A DNA stretch of 64,000 nucleotides from Streptomyces shenzhenensis (GTDB lineage: Bacteria; Actinomycetota; Actinomycetes; Streptomycetales; Streptomycetaceae): assembly GCF_021462265.1 (NCBI RefSeq), contig NZ_JAJONF010000019.1:111887-175886 (forward strand). The letters run 5' to 3'. A model generated the notes under the pieces. The model was not told where the DNA came from and made no database searches. It worked only from the letters and a program-made list of their open reading frames with translations. This document shows positions 24,416 to 31,552 of the stretch, one piece after another. Each line of letters opens with the position of its first letter. Within the stretch, counting starts at the first letter, position 1. Made by a program: the position numbers and the translations under genes.

Positions 24416-25864
24416 ATGTCCGCCCCGTCCAGCCCGTCCGCCCCGTCCACCGCCACCGACGCCCCACCGGACTCCCCGCACCCCGCCAGGCTCGGCTCCG
24501 CCCTCCTTGTCATCGTCGCCGCCTACATGATGGTCGGCGTCGACTCCACCGTCGTCAACGTCGCGCTGCCCGACATCCAGCAGGGCCTGGGGTTCAGCCG
24601 TACCGGCCTGTCCTGGGTGCTCAACGCCTACACCCTGGCCTTCGGCGGTCTGCTGCTGCTCGGCGGGCGGGTCGGCGACATCGTCGGCCGCCGTCGTACG
24701 CTCGGCGCCGGAGCGCTGCTGTTCGCACTCGCCTCACTGCTCGGCGGACTCGCCGCGGAGGGCGGCTGGCTGCTCGCGGCACGCGCGCTGCAGGGCGTCG
24801 GCGCCGCGCTGATCGCGCCCAGCACCCTGGCCCTGATCACCACCAACTTCCCGCAGGGCCCGCGCCGGCATCACGCCCTGAGCGTCTACTCCTCCATGGC
24901 CGGCATCGGCGGCTCCGTCGGCCTGGTCCTCGGCGGCATGCTCACCTCGTGGGCCTCCTGGCGCTGGGCCCTGCTCATCAACGTGCCCATCGGGATCACC
25001 CTGTTCCTGGCCCTGCCCCGGTTCGTCGCCGAGACCCCGCGCCACGCGGGCCGCTTCGACCTCGCGGGCGCGCTGACCGGGACGGCCGGGATGACCTCGC
25101 TGGTGTACGCGTTCATCCGGGTCTCGCAGGAGGGCTGGACCGACACCCAGTCCCTGCTCGGGTTCAGCTGCGCCGGCGCGCTCCTGTCCGGCTTCACCCT
25201 GATCGAGTCCCGGGCCGGCCAGCCGATCATGCCGCTGCGGCTGTTCGCCGACCGGGACCGGGCGGGCGGCTACCTCACCATCATGCTGCTGCCCGCCGGC
25301 ATGTTCGGCGCCTTCTACTTCCTCACCCTCGTCTGCCAGCAGGTCCTGGAGTACAGCCCGTTGCGCGCCGGGTTCGCGTTCCTGCCCATGACCCTGGCCA
25401 TGTTCACGATGGTGCGGCTGCTGCCGAGACTGCTGGCCCGCTTCTCGGCCAAGGCGGTGCTGCTGACCGGCATCGTCCTGCTCATCGCCGCCGGCGGCTG
25501 GCTGTGGCGGTTGCGGCCCGGCGACGGATACGCCACCGGGCTGCTCGGCCCGCTGCTGCTGCTCGGCGTCGGAGTCGGCCTGAGCTTCATGCCGCTCAAC
25601 GCGACCATCCTGGCCGGCATCGGGCCACGGGAGGCGGGTGCCGCCTCCGGGCTGCTGCAGACGCTGCAGTGGCTGGGCGGCACCCTCGGACTCGCCGTCC
25701 TGGTCACGGTGTACGGCACGGCGACCCGGCACGCCACCGGCACCCCTGCCGAACTCCTCACCCACGGCGCGGCCCGCGCCTTCGGCATCGGGGCGGTGGT
25801 CGCGGTGGCCGCGTGGCTGGTGGCGGGGTTCGTGATCACGAGTCCGCGGCGGCAGGAAGCCTGA
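24416..25864 (+). CDS. DHA2-family MFS drug exporter (14 TM)
   Basis: 482 residues from ATG at 24416 with GGGAGA upstream; the longer frame from 24275 would cover the operator. Motif C region and D1 (MMVGVDSTVVNVALPDIQ), motif A (GGRVGDIVGRRRTLGAGALL) and about 14 hydrophobic segments identify the EmrB/QacA drug:proton antiporter group. Substrate unknown. Controlled by the divergent TetR protein. Confidence 0.92.
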   Translation: MSAPSSPSAPSTATDAPPDSPHPARLGSALLVIVAAYMMVGVDSTVVNVALPDIQQGLGFSRTGLSWVLNAYTLAFGGLLLLGGRVGDIVGRRRTLGAGALLFALASLLGGLAAEGGWLLAARALQGVGAALIAPSTLALITTNFPQGPRRHHALSVYSSMAGIGGSVGLVLGGMLTSWASWRWALLINVPIGITLFLALPRFVAETPRHAGRFDLAGALTGTAGMTSLVYAFIRVSQEGWTDTQSLLGFSCAGALLSGFTLIESRAGQPIMPLRLFADRDRAGGYLTIMLLPAGMFGAFYFLTLVCQQVLEYSPLRAGFAFLPMTLAMFTMVRLLPRLLARFSAKAVLLTGIVLLIAAGGWLWRLRPGDGYATGLLGPLLLLGVGVGLSFMPLNATILAGIGPREAGAASGLLQTLQWLGGTLGLAVLVTVYGTATRHATGTPAELLTHGAARAFGIGAVVAVAAWLVAGFVITSPRRQEA

Positions 25865-25909
25865 CGGCACGCGTCGCGGGGGGCCGTGCGCCAACTGACG
25901 GTACGCGGG

Positions 25910-26026
25910 GGCTGGTCTCGCAGTTCCTCCCCCAGCCTTCGGCCGGGGGTACCCCCGGCGCCCCTGAAGGGGCGCCCACCGCGGTGCCCTGCTTTTAGGG
26001 GCGCGGGGAACTGCGCGACCAGCCAC
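25910..26026. repeat. Copy 2 of the dispersed palindromic repeat, with 18-bp end inverted repeats
   Basis: Ends GGCTGGTCTCGCAGTTCC (25910-25927) and 26007-26024 are inverted copies matching at 17 of 18 positions. Inside are further GC hairpins (CAGCCTTCGGCCGGGGG; GGCGCCCCTGAAGGGGCGCC). The right end is shared with 2875-2903. It fills the gap between two convergent genes and may also terminate both. Confidence 0.75.
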
Positions 26027-26081
26027 GACGGTGCCGCAGACGACAACCCGCGCCACACCGCCCCGACGATCGGCGAACCGT

Positions 26082-27089
26082 CTAGAACAAAGCGCTGTAG
26101 GCGTTCAACGCCGGCTGGCCGCCCAGGTGGGCGTAGAGCACCGTGGAGTCGGCGCCGATCTCGCCGCGCTCGACCAGGTCGATCATCCCCGCCATCGACT
26201 TCCCCTCGTACACCGGGTCGGTGACCATGCCCTCGGTGCGGGCGGCCAGGCGCATCGCCGCCAGGGTGGTGTCGTCCGGAACGCCGTAGGTCCCGGCGTG
26301 GTAGCGGTCGTCCAACTCCACGGTCAGCTCACCCTTGACCCCGATCAGTTCGCCGGTCCGCCGGGCGATCCGGGCGACCTGTTCGCGGGTCTCGGCGGGC
26401 TTGGCCGACGCGTCGATGCCGATGACCCGGCGCCCGCGGCCGCCCGCCTCCTCCAGCGCGGCGAACCCCGCCACCATGCCGGCCTGCGTCGAACCGGTCA
26501 CCGAGCAGACGACCACCGTGTCGAAGAAGACCCCCAACTGCCGCTCCTGCTCGGCGACCTCGTACGCCCAGCCCGCGAAGCCGAGCCCGCCGAGCGGATG
26601 GTCGGAGGCGCCGGCCGGGATGGCGTACGGCCTGCCGCCCGACTCCTCGACCTCGCGCAGCGCCAGTTCCCAGCTCTCCTTGAAGCCGATCCCGAACCCG
26701 GCCCGGACCAGGCGCACATCGGCGCCCGCCAGCCTGCTGATCAGGATGTTGCCGACCTTGTCGTACACGGAGTCCGGCCACTCCACCCAGCTCTCCTGCA
26801 CCAGCACGCACCTGAGCCCGGCACGGGCGGCCACGGCGGCGACCTGGCGGGTGTGGTTGGACTGCACCCCGCCGATGGAGACGAGGGTGTCGCAGCCCTG
26901 GGCGAGGGCGTCCGCGACCAGGTACTCCAGCTTGCGCGTCTTGTTCCCGCCGTACGCGATACCGGAGTTGCAGTCCTCGCGCTTGGCCCACAGCGCGGCG
27001 CCGCCGAGGTGGGCGGTCAGGCGCTCCAGCGGATGCACGGGAGAGGGGCCGAAGAGCAGGGGGTAACGGTCGTAGGAGGAAAGGGACAT
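26082..27089 (-). CDS. acdS: 1-aminocyclopropane-1-carboxylate deaminase
   Basis: 335 residues from ATG at 27089. PLP-dependent fold type II. Residues that mark true ACC deaminases rather than D-cysteine desulfhydrases are all present: Lys50 (GGNKTRK), Ser77 (GGVQSNHTR), Tyr294/Glu295 (DPVYEGKSM) and Leu322 (YAHLGGQPALN), each one position lower than in the well-studied Pseudomonas enzyme. Reaction: ACC to 2-oxobutanoate and ammonia, which lowers plant ethylene. Cytosolic. It is 22 nt downstream of a GntR gene and presumably co-transcribed with it; Gram-negative acdS is usually under an Lrp-type regulator instead. Confidence 0.92.
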   Translation of the reverse strand: MSLSSYDRYPLLFGPSPVHPLERLTAHLGGAALWAKREDCNSGIAYGGNKTRKLEYLVADALAQGCDTLVSIGGVQSNHTRQVAAVAARAGLRCVLVQESWVEWPDSVYDKVGNILISRLAGADVRLVRAGFGIGFKESWELALREVEESGGRPYAIPAGASDHPLGGLGFAGWAYEVAEQERQLGVFFDTVVVCSVTGSTQAGMVAGFAALEEAGGRGRRVIGIDASAKPAETREQVARIARRTGELIGVKGELTVELDDRYHAGTYGVPDDTTLAAMRLAARTEGMVTDPVYEGKSMAGMIDLVERGEIGADSTVLYAHLGGQPALNAYSALF

Positions 27090-27111
27090 GGAGTGCCTCC
27101 TGGTGGCGGGG

Positions 27112-27768
27112 TCAGTCGACGGGGTCGGCGTCGGCCAGATCGGAGAGGGTGAGCCAGATGTCGGCCGTGATCCGGACCGCCGCCGGGGTGTCGCCGGCCG
27201 CGCAGGCCTCGATGAGCCGCTCGTGCAGGCCGGCCGAGCGGCAGGAGCCGCCCTCGCCGAAGCGGCGGCGTTCCAGGCGGCGGATGAGGGGGGTGTAGCG
27301 GGCGACGGTGGCGGCGGCCGCGCCGTTGCCGGCCACCCGGACCAGGACGTCGTGCAGTGCGTCGTCGGCCCGCAGGGCCTCGTCCACGTCACCGGCGCGT
27401 ACGGCGGCGGCGAACCGGTCGTTGGCCGCGCGCATCAGGTCGAGGTCGGCGGCCCGTAGCCGGGGTACGGCGGCCCGGGTGACCAGCTCGTGCATGGCAC
27501 CGACCACGGCCGCCGCGTCCCGTACGTCGGCGGCCACCACCGGGGTGACCCGGGTGTAGCTCTGCGGCTTGCTCTCCAGGAGCCCCTCGTCGACGAGCCG
27601 GGCGAACGCCTCCCGCACCGGCGCCCGGGACAGCCCGAGCCGCTTCGCGAACTCGGCGTCACGCACCACCGCGCCGGGTTCGATCTCCCCGGCGACGATG
27701 GCGTCCCGGATCGCGGCACAGGCGCGGTCGCGGAGCAGGGTGCGGGGGACGGGTCGCAGGGCCTCCAT
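27112..27768 (-). CDS. GntR-family regulator (FCD type) upstream of acdS
   Basis: 218 residues. Winged HTH: AIVAGEIEPGAVVRDAEFA, LGLSRAPVREAFARLVDEG; helical FCD domain after residue 80. It forms an operon with acdS. Immediately upstream of its start codon lies ACTGA-N11-TCAGT (27771-27791), a plausible autoregulatory operator. Confidence 0.9.
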   Translation of the reverse strand: MEALRPVPRTLLRDRACAAIRDAIVAGEIEPGAVVRDAEFAKRLGLSRAPVREAFARLVDEGLLESKPQSYTRVTPVVAADVRDAAAVVGAMHELVTRAAVPRLRAADLDLMRAANDRFAAAVRAGDVDEALRADDALHDVLVRVAGNGAAAATVARYTPLIRRLERRRFGEGGSCRSAGLHERLIEACAAGDTPAAVRITADIWLTLSDLADADPVD

Positions 27769-27770
27769 GA

Positions 27771-27791
27771 ACTGAAATGTTAGATATCAGT
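27771..27791. promoter_or_regulatory. Inverted repeat at the gntR-acdS promoter
   Basis: ACTGA-N11-TCAGT with an AT-rich centre (TGTTAGATA), 3-23 nt from the gntR start. The position suggests GntR binding over the promoter or initiation region. Confidence 0.45.
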
Positions 27792-27872
27792 AACCCGCAC
27801 GGCAAGGCCCTCCTCCGGACCCGTTGCCGTGCGGCCACCCGTGCGGGCGGACCGGCAGGTCCAGGCCGCCGA

Positions 27873-27907
27873 CCGTCTGCCGTCTGCCGTCTGCCGTCTG
27901 CCGTCTG
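27873..27907. repeat. Five tandem CCGTCTG heptamers
   Basis: Five perfect copies of CCGTCTG followed by a partial CCG, between the phosphatase stop and the gntR start. It is non-coding in my annotation. The perfect identity suggests recent slippage. Confidence 0.9.
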
Positions 27908-27948
27908 CCGAGTCGGACAGCCCCGCCCCGCACGGGTGACGCGGCGTT

Positions 27949-29388
27949 CTAACGCCCCTGGCGCTTCCAGGGCCCCGTGATCGCTAGCATGATGCCCGGG
28001 GTCTGGATGTTCGCGTACAGGGTCCGGCCGTCGGGTGCGAAGGTGACGCCGGTGAACTCGCTGTATTCGGGCTCGTCCGCGGTGCCGATGTTCAGTTCGT
28101 TGCGGGCGATGGGGTAGGTGCGGCCGCTGTCGGTGGCCCCGAACAGGTGCTGGAGGCCCTCGCCGTCCTCGGCGATGACCAGACCGCCGTACGGGGAGAC
28201 GGTGATGTTGTCCGGGCCGTCGAAGTCGCCCTCCACGGACGGGTCCGGGTTGACGCCGATGCGGACCTTGAGCGTGAGGGTGCGGCGCTTGGGATCGTAG
28301 AACCACACCGAGCCGTCGTGCTGGACGGGGCTCTCCGCGCGGGCGTAGGAGGAGACGATGTACACGCCGCCGTCGCCCCACCACATGCCCTCCAGCTTGC
28401 GGGCACGGGTGACCTGGCCGGTGGTGAACTGCTTGCGGACGGACGTGGTCCGCGCGTCGCGGTCCGGGACGTCCGCCCAGTCGACGCCGTAGACGGTGCC
28501 GATCTTCGTGGCGCGGGAGAGGTCGTCGACGAACTTGCCGCCGGAGTCGAAGCACTTGAACGCCTGGAGGGTGCCGGCGTCGTCGGCGAGGGTGCGCAGC
28601 TTGCCCCGGCCGTGGTGGAAGTGCTCGGGCGGGGTCCAGCGGTAGAGCAGGCCGTTGGGGTTGGAGGCGTCCTCGGTGAGGTAGAGGTGACCGCGCTTCG
28701 GGTCGACGACGACGGCCTCGTGGGCGTAGCGGCCGAGCGCCTTGACGGGCTTGGGGTCACGGTTGGCCCGGCGGTCCTCGGGGTCGACCTCGAAGACGTA
28801 GCCGTGGTCCTTGGTGAAACCGCCCGCGCCGGCCTTGTCCTCGGTCTCCTCGCAGGTCAGCCAGGTGCCCCACGGAGTGTTGCCGCCTGCGCAGTTGGTG
28901 GCGGTGCCGGCGATGCCGACCCACTCGGCGACGTGGCCGCCGGGGCGGACCTCGACGACGGTGCAGCCACCGGCGGCGGCCGGGTCGTAGACGAGGCCCT
29001 CGGTGAGCGGCACGGGGTACTTCCAGTTGGCGCGGGGACCCGCCAGCTCGTGGTTGTTGACGAGGAGGGTGGCGCCGCGCGGACCGTCGAAGGCGGCGGT
29101 GCCGTCGTGGTTGGAGGGAGTGAACTCGCCGGACTCCAGCCGGGTCCTGCCGCTGTACGTGACGACGCGGTACCTGAAGCCGGCGGGGAGCGCGAGGATG
29201 CCGTCGGGATCGGGCAGCAGCGGCCCGTAGCCGACCCCGCCGTGCCCGTGCGCCGCCCCGGCCACGTCGGTCTCGGTGGCGGCGAGGGCGTTCGGCGCGC
29301 TGGCGAGGGCGCCGACACTGCCCGCCAGCGCGACACCGGCACCGGTGATCGCGGACGTCCTGGCGAAGTCCCTGCGGGTGAGCGACAT
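27949..29388 (-). CDS. PhoX-type (DUF839) phosphatase, Tat-exported
   Basis: 479 residues from ATG at 29388 with AGGAGA upstream; the frame extends another 78 codons but without a signal or ribosome site. The signal has RRDF at residues 5-8 and an Ala-rich core, so Tat export. The body contains the family segments NNHELAGPRA, GGNTPWGTWLTCEE, FTKDHGYVFEVDP and YVFEVDPEDR, as in PhoX alkaline phosphatases (calcium/iron cofactor), which release phosphate from phosphoesters outside the cell. A PHO-box-like repeat sits about 70 nt upstream, supporting control by PhoP under phosphate limitation. Confidence 0.85.
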   Translation of the reverse strand: MSLTRRDFARTSAITGAGVALAGSVGALASAPNALAATETDVAGAAHGHGGVGYGPLLPDPDGILALPAGFRYRVVTYSGRTRLESGEFTPSNHDGTAAFDGPRGATLLVNNHELAGPRANWKYPVPLTEGLVYDPAAAGGCTVVEVRPGGHVAEWVGIAGTATNCAGGNTPWGTWLTCEETEDKAGAGGFTKDHGYVFEVDPEDRRANRDPKPVKALGRYAHEAVVVDPKRGHLYLTEDASNPNGLLYRWTPPEHFHHGRGKLRTLADDAGTLQAFKCFDSGGKFVDDLSRATKIGTVYGVDWADVPDRDARTTSVRKQFTTGQVTRARKLEGMWWGDGGVYIVSSYARAESPVQHDGSVWFYDPKRRTLTLKVRIGVNPDPSVEGDFDGPDNITVSPYGGLVIAEDGEGLQHLFGATDSGRTYPIARNELNIGTADEPEYSEFTGVTFAPDGRTLYANIQTPGIMLAITGPWKRQGR

Positions 29389-29779
29389 GGTGTCTCCTGT
29401 GACGGTCGGACAGCCGTGGAGGTGGCGGATCCCAACTCGCCGCACACGCTCCCGTCCACCTCTGAACACCGGTTGAACGCAGGGCGACATCACGGTCGGA
29501 TGTTCCATGAATGCGCAATCCCCACCCCACGCCCCCCAAAAGCCCACCCCAAGAACACCCCATGGGGGCAACGGTTTCCCCCGGCCGCGGCATGACGTCC
29601 AGACAGCTCTCCCTGCCCACACGCAGGTGACCGGGGTGCCCGCCCCGCACGCCCCATCACACCGGCGCGCACCACAACGCCGGGCCGCGCCGCGTCCTCT
29701 TTCCCGCCGCGCCGGCGCTCAGCCGTGCACAACGCGGCCGGCGGTGCCCGCCCTCCACGCGCCCCCGCCCCTTCGGCCC
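29389..29779. other. 391-bp intergenic region upstream of the phosphatase
   Basis: No gene seen. It carries the PHO-box-like repeat at 29457-29478. The rest, including 29500-29779, is GC-rich, lacks codon bias consistent with a gene and has no obvious terminator for the upstream gene apart from short GC stems. Confidence 0.6.
29457..29478 (-). promoter_or_regulatory. PHO-box-like direct repeat (PhoP site)
   Basis: On the minus strand two adjacent 11-bp units, GTTCAACCGGT and GTTCAGAGGTG, match the Streptomyces PHO-box layout (GTTCA at the start of each 11-bp unit). They lie 69-90 nt before the phosphatase start, the right place for an activator. Confidence 0.7.
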
Positions 29780-31210
29780 CTATCCCCCGTGCTGTGACCG
29801 TGCCTTGAACGCCGCCTTGCGGGCCTCCTTGGCCACCTTCTTGTCCGGGTGGAGGCGGCCCATCGCCTCCAGAACGTCGGCCGTGTCGGGGTGGCCCACC
29901 CGCCACGCCTGGGCGAAGAATCCGCTGTGCTGCTGGGCGAGGCCCTCCACCAGGGCCTGGAGTTCCTCGGAGTTGCCCTCGGCGGCCAGTTGCGCGGCCA
30001 CCGTGTCGATGGTCAACCAGAAGATCATGTCCTGGGAGGGCGCCGGCACCTCGGCGGCGCCGCGTTCGGCCAGCCAGACCCTCGCCAGCCCGCCCAGCTC
30101 GGGGTCGCCGAGGACCTCACGCAGGGCGGGCTCGGCCTCGGGGCCGAGCAGCGACAGTGCCTGCTGGCAGCGCAGCCGCCGCAGCGGGGCGCCGGTGTCC
30201 GCGCCGCGCGCGGCGGTCAGCAGCTCCCGGGCGGCGGCGAGGGATTCGCGGCGGGCCAGCCACTGCTCGGTCTCGGCCTGCGCGGCGCCCTGCGGGAACG
30301 TGGCGGTCCCGTCGAGCAGCGCGTCCGCGCCCTTGTCGGCGAGTTCCCCGACCGCCGGCGCCTCGAAGCCGGCCTCCAGCAGCCGTGCCCGCAGCCCGTA
30401 CGCGCCGAGCGGGGTGAGCCGCACCATGCCGTACCGGGAGACGTCGGCCTCGTCGACCGGACCGGCCGCCGGCTCCTCCTCCGCGTCGGCCATCAGGGTC
30501 TCGTCGACCGGCTGGTACTCGACGAGCCCGACCGGCTCCAGCAGCCGGAACTGGTCGTCGAGTCGCATCATCGCGTCCGAGACCTGTTCCAGGACGTCAT
30601 TGGTGGGCTCCCCCATGCCGCTGGGCACGATCATCGACGCGGCGAGCGCGGGCAGCGGCACCGGGGCCTCGCCGGAGCCGTCCTCGCTCACGGTGAGCAG
30701 ATAGAGGTTGCCGAGGACCCCGTCGAGGAACTCCGCCTCCGCCTCGGGGTCCCAGCCGAGTGACGAGAAATCGACCTCGCCGCCCTCGTCCAGCGCGTCG
30801 ACGACGCCGTCCAGGTCGGGCACGCTCGCGTCGGCGAGAACGGTCTCCAGGGCCGCCAGCCAGACCCCGAGGACGTCATGCGGCGAACCGCCGGTGAGCA
30901 GCGCCAGCTCCTCCCCCGCGGCCACGGTCCCGGCCTCCTCGTCGGCGATCTCGACGAGCCCGGTGTCCACGGCGACCCGCCAGGCCTCACCGGCGTAGGC
31001 GGCGGCGTCGTCCCCGGTGAGTCCGAGCACCTCGGCGGCGGCCGGCAGCTGCTCCTCGACCAGTTCGCCGCCCGCGTCCACGCGGGTGTCGGGCCCGGCC
31101 CAGCGGGCGAGCCGGGCGGCCCGGGTGAGCAACGGCGTGGACAGCGCGGCGTGCGCCAGCTCCGCTTCGGAACGCAACCGCACCGGGGGCAGGGGGGCGC
31201 TGTCAGACAT
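29780..31210 (-). CDS. Conserved actinobacterial protein of unknown function
   Basis: 476 residues from ATG at 31210 with GAGGAGAAG upstream. Acidic, Ala/Glu/Leu-rich and soluble; no signal, membrane segment or motif I can name. The C-terminal half (SLLGPEAEPALREVLGDPEL, GLARVWLAERG) looks like helical HEAT-type repeats, and it ends in a basic tail (KKVAKEARKAAFKARSQ). Such long, leucine-rich, proteins of unknown role are widespread in Streptomyces. It is divergent from the secreted nuclease. Confidence 0.8.
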   Translation of the reverse strand: MSDSAPLPPVRLRSEAELAHAALSTPLLTRAARLARWAGPDTRVDAGGELVEEQLPAAAEVLGLTGDDAAAYAGEAWRVAVDTGLVEIADEEAGTVAAGEELALLTGGSPHDVLGVWLAALETVLADASVPDLDGVVDALDEGGEVDFSSLGWDPEAEAEFLDGVLGNLYLLTVSEDGSGEAPVPLPALAASMIVPSGMGEPTNDVLEQVSDAMMRLDDQFRLLEPVGLVEYQPVDETLMADAEEEPAAGPVDEADVSRYGMVRLTPLGAYGLRARLLEAGFEAPAVGELADKGADALLDGTATFPQGAAQAETEQWLARRESLAAARELLTAARGADTGAPLRRLRCQQALSLLGPEAEPALREVLGDPELGGLARVWLAERGAAEVPAPSQDMIFWLTIDTVAAQLAAEGNSEELQALVEGLAQQHSGFFAQAWRVGHPDTADVLEAMGRLHPDKKVAKEARKAAFKARSQHGG

Positions 31211-31235
31211 CGGCTGCTTCTCCTCGGACGCCTCA

Positions 31236-31294
31236 ACGGTCGTACGGCGACCTGGACACCGTATCGACGGTCGTACGGCCACCTGGACGCCGTA
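31236..31294. repeat. Two 28-nt direct repeats, period 31 bp
   Basis: Copies 31236-31263 and 31267-31294 start ACGGTCGTACGGC and differ at two positions. A third partial GTACGG follows. They cover the leader or promoter of the 476-residue protein gene. Spacing near three helical turns could suit a regulator binding one face. Confidence 0.75.
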
Positions 31295-31455
31295 CGGCTC
31301 AGCCGCTCAGCCTAGACGGATTTCCACCCATGCCGCCCGGTTCATCTCCGCGCCGGGCCCCGTACATGGCTGAAACCTTGACAACTGCCCTGAACACGCA
31401 GGAGATTGACGCGCGTAGAAATCGGGTGGGACACCTGTTCACTCCGGATCTACGC

Positions 31456-31499
31456 GTGTCACATCCGTGTCACACGGCGTTCATGAACGTGTCATGAAC
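31456..31499 (+). promoter_or_regulatory. Four tandem 11-bp PHO-like units upstream of the nuclease
   Basis: GTGTCACATCC, GTGTCACACGG, CGTTCATGAAC and GTGTCATGAAC follow each other without gaps, each with TCA at the same position. This is the extended PHO-box arrangement bound by PhoP dimers. They end 53 nt before the TTG start; CATAAA just after could be part of the -10 region. Confidence 0.65.
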
Positions 31500-31552
31500 G
31501 CTCCATAAACCCCCCTTGTCCTGGCGCTTCCGATGTCCCCGGAGGGATTCCC

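Larger units (their letters stand above)
31211..31552. other. 342-bp divergent control region (unknown protein / nuclease)
   Basis: No gene seen. Near the minus-strand gene are two 28-nt direct repeats (31236-31294); near the nuclease are four 11-bp PHO-like units (31456-31499). Confidence 0.7.

Noticed and set aside
26082..27089. acdS considered as D-cysteine desulfhydrase
   Set aside because: The Glu295 and Leu322 equivalents that mark ACC deaminase are both present.
27873..27910. Heptamer array considered as a CRISPR or clustered element
   Set aside because: Units are contiguous with no spacers; it is a simple microsatellite.
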